Shown here: piece by piece, positions 46,750 to 56,570 of the stretch
Position numbering within the stretch: the first letter of the stretch is position 1
Layout: every line of letters starts with the position of its first letter
NCBI GenBank assembly: GCA_015179025.1
Contig: WHUX01000124.1
Location: forward strand, 1-64,000
Source of the DNA: Terfezia claveryi
Lineage: Eukaryota > Ascomycota > Pezizomycetes > Pezizales > Pezizaceae
Reading direction: 5' to 3'
DNA: 64,000 nt
Translations under genes and position numbers: made by a program
Notes under the pieces: generated by a model
The model's database searches: none
Told to the model about the DNA's origin: nothing
The model's input: the letters and a program-made list of their open reading frames with translations, nothing else

Positions 46750-48053
46750 ATGTCTGGAATCCCTCCACCCACTGTCAGGTTTCAAACCTGGAGGAATTCC
46801 TCTATGACCTTAGGCTTGAACTGTTAGGGGCGAGCTAGTGATCAGGGTGATATCTGTCGGTATATCGGTATATAGAGTGCACGAAGGCATAATCACTAGG
46901 CTCGAGCCTAACTGGGCTAACATAGAGCGAAGAATATAGACTGATTCATTCGATAAAGTAAAGTAACCCAGCGATACAAGACTTCACTTGAGTCTTAGAG
47001 AACAAGAACTAGATACAAGAAGTGGGCCAATATATAAGAAAGCAGGGCTGCCTTCAGGCCACCCACCATCGGGTGCCGCCAGTCATGCCTGCATAATCTC
47101 AGCCGTAACATGAACGAATTGAATGCCTATCGTCGAGAGGTCATCGACATCTTCGAGGCCATGGATGCCATCGGGGCCGAACTCGGCAATAACTTGGCCA
47201 TAGCTAAATGAAAACTAAGATCTGCCGATGAAGAAATCACAGTACTCCAAAACGACCTCGACAATGCTACCAGCACTCTGGCCAATGAGCGAACTATGAT
47301 CCAGACCCTCAACCGAGCTATGGCCGCTATGTTGGCAACCCCACCCTCTGCACCAACAACCAAAACTGAAAGTATTCTAACCCCCCCAAATTCAATGGGG
47401 ATAGGGCTCGCCTCCGTGCCTGGAAGAACTCGGTAAACCTCAAACTCAATGGGGACTCAGCCAGATTCCCATCTAAGCAACACCGATTGGCTTATCTCTT
47501 TGCTCTGCTAGAAGGTAAGGTAGTAGATCAAATCCAGCCATATGTCCTTGAGACTGAGATTAAGCTGGATAGCATTCCGATATTCTTCGCTATTCTAGAC
47601 AGGGCTTTTGGGGACCCCGATGCTATAGGCATAGCTAGCCGAGCCCTCCAAGCCCTGAAACAACGTAATTCGGATCTGTCTACATATGTAGCAGAGTTCT
47701 CCAGGCTGGCAGCAGAAGTATTGTGGAACGACCAGTCAAAGCTCAAGCAGTTTCAGGAGGGACTGAATGATGAGCTTTAACAAGCCATAGTCACCCTCCT
47801 AGAGACCAAGAGTCTTAACGAATTAATCGACCAGGCATCCAGGGTAGAACAACGGATGGCTAGGTTGAGATACTGCCTTACCTTCCGCTCTGCTACTCGC
47901 TCACCTCAGCAACTACAGCAACTGACCCCTAAGCTTGCCCAAGTTCCGGCCTCGGTCAACAAACCCGCACACCCCTCTCTTGTGGCAGGTGGTGCCTTGC
48001 CTATGGACCTATCCACAGATAGGCCATGGTTAACTCAGGAGGAGAGAGATCGC
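46750..48053 (+). pseudogene. Gypsy C gag, partial, split by a solo LTR
   Basis: It starts MSGIPPPTVRFQTWRNSS at 46750, is interrupted at 46822-47110, and resumes ELNAYRREVIDIFEAMDAIG. Further blocks: LFALLEGKVVDQIQPYVLET, SDLSTYVAEFSRLAAEVLWN and ELIDQASRVEQRMARLRY. A frameshift occurs at a C-run near 47383, with stops near 47208 and 47778. Similarity to Gypsy A gag ends at about 48053, before the zinc knuckle, so the rest of the element is lost. Confidence 0.85.
46822..47110 (-). repeat. Solo LTR, 289 bp, inserted in Gypsy C gag
   Basis: On the minus strand it runs TGTTACGGCTGAGATT ... CTCGCCCCTAACA, flanked by the 5-bp duplication TGAAC (46817-46821 and 47111-47115). Removing it restores the gag frame (GLNELNAYRRE). 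Its first ten bases match the Gypsy D LTR, so it is probably a related family reduced to one LTR by recombination. Confidence 0.88.
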
Positions 48054-48409
48054 TGCCTAACAGTTATTCCCGACCAAATAACGGCGTTATTTGACTTCCC
48101 TAAGCCTATAGAAGTAGGTATTTAAACCGGTTGTAGTAACAGCTAACGCAATCTCGCTGGTTTAACAAAAAGTCAAATAACGGCGTTATTTGAGTTCTTA
48201 GCCAATCATTTACTAAGGGTGGCGCTTTTTTAAGCCTGATTTAGAAAAGCAGCGCAGGTTTTAAACTTTAGCGGGAATCTATATAGCAACGGCTATACCT
48301 ATTTAGTTACCACAACTAAAATTTAGACTACGCAATAATGCCTCTACCACAAATAGCTGTTTACATAAACAGCCGGTTATACAAACAGCTGCGTATATAA
48401 ATACCAGCT
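48054..48409. other. Unidentified segment with two near-palindromes
   Basis: AAATAACGGCGTTATTT occurs at 48076-48092 and 48175-48191, each followed by TGA. The motif is a palindrome except at its central base. No coding frame. It may be the end region of a small DNA transposon, since it begins exactly where the gag similarity stops. Confidence 0.5.
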
Positions 48410-49315
48410 AGTTCAAATAGCAGCTGGCACAAATACTAGCTGGCATAAATAGTAGCCGGCGCAACTAGCAGCCGGCATAAATAGCAGCCGGTGCAAATAG
48501 CAGGTAGTGCAAATAGTAGCTGGCACAAATACCAGCTGGCACAAATAGCAGCTGATGCAAATAGTAGCCAGTGTAACTAGCAGCCAGCATAAATAGCAGC
48601 CGGCGCAAATAGTAGCCAGTGCAAATAGCAGCTGGCACAAATACTAGCTGGCATAAATAGTAGCCGGCGCAACTAGCAGCCGGCATAAATAGCAGCCGGT
48701 GCAAATAGCAGGTAGTGCAAATAGTAGCTGGCACAAATACCAGCTGGCACAAATAGCAGCTGATGCAAATAGTAGCCAGTGTAACTAGCAGCCGGCATAA
48801 ATAGCAGCCGGCGCAAATAGTAGCCAGTGCAAATAGCAGCCGGCACAAATAGCATCCAGTGCAAATATTAGCCAGTGCACATAGCAGCTAGTGCAAATAG
48901 CAGCTGGTGCAAATAGCAGGTGGCACCAATAACAGCGGGCGCAAATAGCAGCCGGTGTACATAGCAGCCGGCATAAATAGCAGCTAGCACAAATAGCAGC
49001 TGGCACTAATAGCAGCCGGGACAAATAGCAGCCAGTGCAAATATTAGCCAGTGCATATAGCAGCCGGCGCAAATAGTAGCTGGTGCAAATTGCAGCTGGC
49101 ACCAATAGCAGCCGGTGTAAATAGCAGCCAGTGTACATAGCAGCCGGCATAAATAGCAGCTGGTGCAAATAGCAGCTGGCACTAATAGCAGCCGGCATAA
49201 ATAGCAGCCAGTGCAAATAGCAGCAGGCACAAATAGTTGCCGGCACAAATAGTTGCCGGCACAAATAGAAGCTGGTGCAAAAAGCAGCCGGCGCAAATAG
49301 CAGCTAGTGCCACTA
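48410..49315. repeat. 15-bp tandem array (AAATAGCAGCCGGCA type)
   Basis: About 60 variants of AAATAGCAGCYGGCR, with some longer-range duplication: a block at 48425-48595 is repeated about 240 bp later at 48660-48800. It has open frames on the minus strand because the period is a multiple of three; these are not genes. Confidence 0.9.
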
Positions 49316-49358
49316 GCAACTATATCTATACTAGACTAAATATTGCTATTACTTTATT

Positions 49359-51830
49359 GGGAAAACCTTTGAAATAGACATCGCTAAGCACTGAAACCTT
49401 TGAAATAGACATCATGCAGACTCTCATCACATTCGAAGGCACTAAAGCAACACTAAACCCAACCAGACTACACTAAACCTTTCTTACCACATAACCAAAT
49501 ACCCGTTATTAACAGTACAATTCACGCGCTTCCCACCAAGCATGCCCAGACACCACACTACCCAGCATACCCAGTATACCACGGGCAGCGCATACCCAGC
49601 ATACTCGAGATAGCACCACGCAGCTAGCATAGCCAGATGCCCAGCACACCACGCAGTCTGCATTCCCAGCATAGGCGGCATTCCCAGCATGCCCAGCAGC
49701 CTGCATACCCAGCATACCCAGCACACCACGCAGTCTGTATTCCCAGCATAGGCGGCATTCCCAGCACCACACCCAGCATATCCGCACACCACGCAGCCTG
49801 CATACCCAGCATACCCAGCATACCCAGCACACCACGCAGTCTGCATTCCCAGCATACCCAGCACATGAAGCGCAGCATACCCGGCATACCGGCACGCCAG
49901 CTTACCCAGCATACCACGCAGCCAGCATACCCAGCATACCACGCAGCCAGCATACCCAGCATACCACGCAGCCAGCATACCCAGCACACAACCCGGCATT
50001 CCCAGCATGCCCAGCGCACCACGCTAGCTAGCATACCCAGCATACCCAGCATACTTAGGTAATCTATGAGATACATCACTAATGCAGCATAGTAACCTTC
50101 GCTACAAGTTCATCACGGCACCGTTCAGTTCACACGGCGCCTCAGTTCACAGTTCACACGGCGCCCTCAGTTCACAGTTCACACGGCGCCCTCAGTTCAC
50201 AGTTCACATGGCGCCCTCAGTTCACAGTTCACACGGCGCCCTTAGTTCACAGTTCACAAGGCGCCCTCAGTTCACAGTTCATACGGCGACCTCAGTTCAC
50301 AGTTCACACGGCACCCTTCAGTTCACACACGGCACCTTCAGTTTACACGGCACCCTTCACCGCACACGGCACTCCCCGAGGCTTCCCCAGTTCAGCACCA
50401 GGTCAGGACCAATTCACTGCTTTGCTTTAGGTATCATCCACGCTCTGGCTCCACTACCAACGTGCTCCCACTCCGTTAATTCCACTGCTAATAAACCTGC
50501 TCACAGCTCCGGCTTCGTTACCCTCACGTTCCCAGTTCTGGCTCCACTACCCTACACGCTCACAGCTCTGGCTTGACTGCCTACACGTTCATATAAGAGG
50601 TACTACTAGCTAATCTATGCGTCTGTTGATTCCAGTACTAAACATGTTCCCACCACAGACTTCTCTACCTACGTGCTCACAGCTCTGGCTTCGTTACTCT
50701 ACGTGCTCCCAGTTCTTGCTCCACTACCCTACGCGCTCCCGGCTATGGCTTGACTGCCTACGCGCTCCCAGCTTATATTAGAGCTACTCCATACTCCGTT
50801 AATTCCACTGCTACTATACATGTTCACAGCTCTGGCGGTACTGCCCTACGTGCTCACATTTATGGCAAGCTATGGCTCCACTACCTGTGAGCTTCCAGCT
50901 CCAGCTTGACTGCCTACACGCTCACAGCTCATATTAGAGGTACTACTAGCTACTTCATGCTCCGTTAATTCCACTGCTAATAAACATGCTCCCAGCACTG
51001 GCTCCACTACCTACGCGCTCATGGCTATGGCTCCACTACCTACGCGCTCATGGCTATGGCTCCACTACCTACGCGCTCATGGCTATGGCTCCACTACCTA
51101 CATGCTTTCAGCTCCAGCTTGACTGCCTACACTCTCACAGCTAATATTAGAGGTACTACTAGCTACTCCATGCTCCGTTAATCCACTGCTAATAAACATG
51201 CTCCCAGCACTGGCTCCACTACCTACGCGCTCATAGCTATGGCTCCACTACGTACATGCTTTCAGCTCCGGCTTGACTGCCTACGCGTTCACAGCTCATA
51301 ATAGAGGTACTACTAGCTACTCCATGCTCCGTTAATTCCACTGCTAATACACATGCTCCCTCACAGACTTTGCTACCCTACGCGTTTCCAGCTCTGGCTT
51401 GACTGCCTACACGTTCACAGCTTATATTACAGGTACTACTAGCTACTCCATGCTCCGTTAATCCACTGCTAATAAACATGCTCCCAGCACTGGCTCCACT
51501 ACCTACGCGCTCATGGCTATAGCTCCACTACCTACATGCTTTCAGCTCCAGCTTGACTGCCTACATGCTCACAGCTCATATTAGAGGTACTACTAGCTAC
51601 TCCATGCTCCGTTAATTCCACTGCTAATAAACTTGCTCACAGCTCTGGCGGTACTACTATACGTGCTCACACTTATGGTTCCAAGCTATAGCTCCACTAC
51701 CTACAGCTTCCAGCTCTAGCTTCACTACTAATGCACTCCTCGCACAAACCTCTTTACTCTACATTGTCTCAGCTCTAGTTTACTGCTCTGAGTCTAAGCT
51801 CTACCAGCACTAGATACACTACTTTCGTAC
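49359..51830 (+). repeat. Left terminal inverted repeat of the MULE
   Basis: About 2.47 kb. From the outside in it holds a doubled AAACCTTTGAAATAGACATC, a CATACCCAGCATACCACGCA minisatellite (about 49550-50060), a TTCACAGTTCACACGGCGCC minisatellite (about 50120-50350) and longer repeats of CTCCACTACCTACGCGCTCA (about 50420-51730). It is inverted at 54280-56570. Long frames here arise from the repeats. Confidence 0.85.
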
Positions 51831-52291
51831 GTTCAGCTCTAGCTTTCCATCACCTTTTGTACAATTTGATTCACTTTTCTAGCTTTGATTCACTACACAG
51901 ACTATGAAGTCTGGTCTACCTTCCCGATCAGATTTTTGCACAATTGGATTCACTATGCTTAGGCTTGATTGTATTACTTTTACATTAGATTAGTTACCTA
52001 CCACCCGTTTTCCTAGATTATGGTTAGATTTACTACTTTCAATTTATTCTCTTAAGGCTTTAGATTTGTATTTAAGCTTCTTCATCTGCCCTTCATTCCG
52101 CTATATTCTCAGTTCCTCTACAGTTTTCGAGTTACTACTACACTACCTTCTTGCTTTAAGTTACCATTCCAACTCCTGAACCTACGCACTTCTGAACCTA
52201 CACACTCCTGAACCTACGCACTTCCTTTTAGTCTTTCCTCCTTCAACTATCCTCTCCCAACTCTCCTCTCCTACATCAGCAATCAGCAATT
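51831..52291 (+). other. MULE transposase leader
   Basis: This is unique sequence between the left inverted repeat and the transposase start. It is pyrimidine-rich toward the gene (TCCTCCTTCAACTATCCTCT), as in fungal promoters, with AATCAGCAATTATG at the start. Confidence 0.45.
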
Positions 52292-54252
52292 ATGTCCCTA
52301 GCTGTTGGTCAACGCTTCTTTTCTTGGACAGAATTTGGCATTGCCTTAGAAGACTCATGTCTTACTATGCGAGTGGAACTTAAGGTTACAAATAAAAATA
52401 AGAAGCGGGGTGAATATTGTTGTATACACAAGGATAAGGACTGCAAATGGCGGTTATATGCTTGTGTTAACGACAACCATGAAATTGAAATTAAAACAAT
52501 TTCTGGTAGACATACTTGTGCTAGCCTCCACTTCAAAGGAAGAGTAGCGAATTCACAATCTTAGCTTCGTCGAGTTGTACCACAGCATCTTTGTGTCACG
52601 AAGTTAACAACTGTGAGCGAAATCCGGGACTGCATGCGACTATAGTATAAGCTAGCTACCACCCCCGAAGTAGCACGACTAGTGAAGGCCTACCTTATTA
52701 AGAGTAGCCAAGAGGATCAATTGCAACAATTTCGACGATTGCCAGCCTACTTAGCTCTCCTCAAGTTACAGCACCCGACGTTATACTCTGCAATACAAAG
52801 CACCTCAACAAACAAATTTCAGCGTCTCTTTATTTGCCCCTACGAGTCTCGCCTTTCCTTCAAACATATGCATAAATTTATTGCCGTTGATGGAACCTTT
52901 CTAAAGGCCCATTATATACAAAGTTTACTTTTTGCTATTGGTATTGATGCTAATGGAAAAAATTTAATCTTGGCATGGGGTGTGGTTGAGAGTGAAAATA
53001 CGGAATCATGGAGTTGGTTTTTTTCAAACTTGAAAGAAGCTATTCCAGAGACTGTTGGTATGACATTAATGAGTGACCGTGATAAAGGGCTATTAAATGC
53101 TCAAGAAGCAGTCTATGGAAATACAATAACCTCATTAGTATGTTGCTTTCACTTGAAAGGTAAGAAATTTCAAACTAGATTTATTTAGGAAAAGTTAAAA
53201 CTAATATTACTATAATAGGTAACCTTTGCAAGCGATACAACAACACATTAGCACCTTACTTCTGGGCAATTGCGAATTCTATATCAATAGATTCATATGA
53301 ACATGAAATGCAGAAGTTAGAGCAAGTTAATCCTAATGCTGCTCAGTATTTGAGAGCTATTGACTCTAAGCTATGGGTAACTGCGTTTTATGAAGGTCCA
53401 TATTATGGTCATAAAACATCTAACATTGTTGAGTCAACAAATAATGTATTTCGCAAAGATCGTGAGCTACCAATTCTTGATCTTCTAAACAAGATTTGGC
53501 ATTATACAATGGTACAACGTTCTGGTCGATTAACGGAAGCTACAACATTATTGGCTAAAAATACTCCATTTTCGGACTATTGTTATGAACAGTTGCAGGC
53601 TAGTCGCACTTGGGCCCTTGGAAATACAGTTCAGCGCTCCTACAACTCCTTGGCTGTAGTAGTTCAAAACAACCACAAACTATATACAGTTAACCTCCAA
53701 GCAAAGACATGCACATGCGGCCATTTTCAAGCCAATTCAATTCCATGTGGTCATGCATTTGCTTTTCTTGAAAACCTTCAAGAGAATGCTATTCCTTCAC
53801 CTCGACCATACAACTATATTCCTGAGCACTTCCGAGTTAATACATAGTATGAAACATATGCCAAAAATATTCTACCAATCTCACTATCCAACCTTCCAAT
53901 ATCGCAAGATATTGATGCACCTATACAACAGCAGAATAATCGAGGTCGGCCGAAAGTCATGCGGTTTTTACCTGGGTCTGCACGTAGACGTGCCAATAAT
54001 GCTATATTGGTAGCTCCACATAAACAGGGAGAAGGAAGTCAAGTATGTCGAAAATGTGGAAAGTATGGTCATAACCGCCGTACTTGTGATGCACCAGACC
54101 GGCTACAACTTTTTGAACTAGGATATGAAGGAAATGAAGAGAACATAGATATGGAAGATATGGACAATAGGGAAGAAGAACTGGAGGTAGAAGGCATAGA
54201 TGATGAGGAAGAACTGGAGGAAGAAGAAGAACCAGAGGAAGAAGACATGTAA
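52292..54252 (+). pseudogene. MULE transposase, one intron, three in-frame TAG codons
   Basis: Exons are 52292-53159 and 53219-54252. The 59-nt intron has GTAAGA, ACTAAT and AATAG. The N-terminal FAR1/WRKY-GCM1-like zinc region has CCIHKDKDCKWRLYACV and RHTC. The DDE core has KFIAVDGTFLKAHYIQSLLF, MTLMSDRDKGLLNAQ and SNIVESTNNVFRK, which supply the expected D, D and E. After it come a SWIM finger CTCGHFQANSIPCGHAFAF, a GRP (AT-hook-like) stretch, a CCHC knuckle CRKCGKYGHNRRTC and an acidic tail. This order is typical of complete MULE transposases. TAG codons at 52562, 52643 and 53845 leave the frame otherwise intact. The diverged fragment at 26397-27015 has Trp and Glu at the first two sites. 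Confidence 0.88.
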
Positions 54253-54279
54253 GAAGGATATATAGAGAATCCAATTATA

Positions 54280-56570
54280 CGAAGGTAGTATATCTAGAGT
54301 TGGAAGAGCTTTGACTCGGAGCAGTAACTAGAGCTGAGAAGATGTAGAGTAAAGAGGTTTGTGCGAGAAGTGCATCAGAAGTGGAGCCATAGCTTGAAAC
54401 CATAAGTGTGAGTGCGTATGGTAGTACCGCCAGAGCTGTGAGCATGTTTATTAGCAGTGGAATTAACGGAGCATGAAGTAGCTAGTAGTACCTCTAATAT
54501 GAGCTGTGAGCGTGTAGGCAGTCAAGCTGGAGCTGAAAACATGTAGGTAGTGGAGCCATAGCCATGAGCGTGTAGGTAGTGGAGCCATAGCCATGAGCAC
54601 GTAGGTAGTGGAGCAAGTGCTGGGAGTATGTTTATTAGCAGTGGAATTAACGGAGCATGGAGTAGCTAGTAGTACCTCTAATATGAGCTGTGAGCGTGTA
54701 GGCAGTCAAGCTGGAGCTGAAAGCATGTAGGTAGTGGAGCCAGAGCTGGAAATGCGTAGGGTAGCAAAGTCTGTAAGGGAGCATGTGTATTAGCAGTGGA
54801 ATTAATGGAGCATGGAGTAGCTAGTAGTACCTCTAATATGAGCTGTGAGAGTGTAGGCAGTCAAGCTGGAGCTGAAAACATGTAGGTAGTGGAGCCATAG
54901 CCATGAGCGCGTAGGTAGTGGAGCCATAGCCATGAGCGCGTAGGTAGTGGAGCCAGTGCTGGGAGCATGATTATTAGCAGTGGAATTAACGGAGCATGGA
55001 GTAGCTAGTAGTACCTCTAATATGAGCTGTGAGCGTGTAGGCAGTCAAGCTGGAGCTGGAAGCTCGCAGGTAGTGGAGCCATAGCTTGCCATAAATGTGA
55101 GCACGTAGGGCAGTACCGCCAGAGCTGTGAACATGTATAGTAGCAGTGGAATTAACGGAGCATGGAGTAGCTCTAATATAAGCTAGGAGCGCGTAGGCAG
55201 TCAAGCCATAGCCGGGAGCACGTAGGGTAGTGGAGCAAGAACTGGGAGCGCGTAGAGTAACGAAGCCAGAGCTGTGAGCACGTAGGTAGAGAAGTCTGTG
55301 GTGGGAACATGTTTAGTACTGGAATCAACAGACGCATAGATTAGCTAGTAGTACCTCTTATATGAACGTGTAGGCAGTCAAGCCAGAGCTGTGAGCGTGT
55401 GGGGTAGTGGAGCCAGAACTGGGAACGTGAGGGTAACGAAGCCGGAGCTGTGAGCAGGTTTATTAGCAGTGGAATTAACGGAGTGGGAGCACGTTGGTAG
55501 TGGAGCCAGAGCATGGATAATACCTAAAGCAAAGCAGTGAATTGGTCCTGACCTGGTGCCGAACCGGGGAAGCCTCGGGGAGTGCCGTGTGCGGTGAAGG
55601 GTGCCGTGTGAACTGAAGGTGCCGTGTGTGAACTGAAGGGTGCCGTGTGAACTGTGAACTGAGGTCGCCGTGTGAACTGTGAACTGAGGGCGCCTTGTGA
55701 ACTGTGAACTGAGGGCGCCATGTGAACTGTGAACTGAGGGCGCCGTGTGAACTGTGAACTGAGGGCGCCGTGTGAACTGTGAACTGAGGCGCCGTGTGAA
55801 CTGAACGGTGCCGTGATGAACTTGTAGCGAAGGTTACTATGCTGCATTAGTGATGTATCTCATAGATTACCTAAGTATGCTGGGTATGCTGGGTATGCTA
55901 GCTAGCGTGGTGCGCTGGGCATGCTGGGAATGCCGGGTTGTGTGCTGGGTATGCTGGCTGCGTGGTATGCTGGGTATGCTGGCTGCGTGGTATGCTGGGT
56001 ATGCTGGCTGCGTGGTATGCTGGGTAAGCTGGCGTGCCGGTATGCCGGGTATGCTGCGCTTCATGTGCTGGGTATGCTGGGAATGCAGACTGCATGGTGT
56101 GCTGGGTATGCTGGGTATGCTGGGTATGCAGGCTGCGTGGTGTGCGGATATGCTGGGTGTGGTGCTGGGAATGCCGCCTATGCTGGGAATGCAGACTGCA
56201 TGGTGTGCTGGGTATGCTGGGTATGCAGGCTGCTGGGCATGCTGGGAATGCCGCCTATGCTGGGAATGCAGACTGCGTGGTGTGCTGGGCATCTGGCTAT
56301 GCTAGCTGCGTGGTGCTATCTCGAGTATGCTGGGTATGCGCTGCCCGTGGTATACTGGGTATGCTGGGTAGTGTGGTGTCTGGGCATGCTTGGTGGGAAG
56401 CGCGTGAATTGTACTGTTAATAACGGGTATTTGGTTGTGTGGTAAGAAAGGTTTAGTGTAGTCTGATTAGGTTTAGTGTTGCTTTAGTGCCTTCGAATGT
56501 GATGAGAGTCTGCATGATGTCTATTTCAAAGGTTTCAGTGCTTAGCGATGTCTATTTCAAAGGTTTTCCC
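54280..56570 (-). repeat. Right terminal inverted repeat of the MULE
   Basis: It is the reverse complement of 49359-51830, about 180 bp shorter because tandem units differ in number. The outer kilobase is nearly identical to the left copy, with only scattered single-base differences seen. Confidence 0.85.

Larger units (their letters stand above)
49359..56570 (+). mobile_element. Mutator-like element (MULE) with very long terminal inverted repeats
   Basis: It is about 7.2 kb. The outer ends are inverted copies: GGGAAAACCTTTGAAATAG at 49359 and its reverse complement ending at 56570. The inverted repeats extend inward to about 51830 (left) and 54280 (right), flanking a MULE transposase gene. 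No clear 9-11-bp target duplication was seen next to the ends, so they may be a few bases off. The internal gene has three stop codons. Confidence 0.85.

Noticed and set aside
48410..49315. CRISPR-like regularly spaced repeat array
   Set aside because: Units are contiguous 15-mers without unique spacers, in a fungal genome with introns. It is a plain tandem repeat, as is 27590-29625.
49484..50576. Open frames rich in GMLGMLAAWYAGYAG or HSSHGALSSQFTRRP, mirrored at 55524-56445
   Set aside because: They are produced by minisatellites inside the MULE inverted repeats and occur in several frames.
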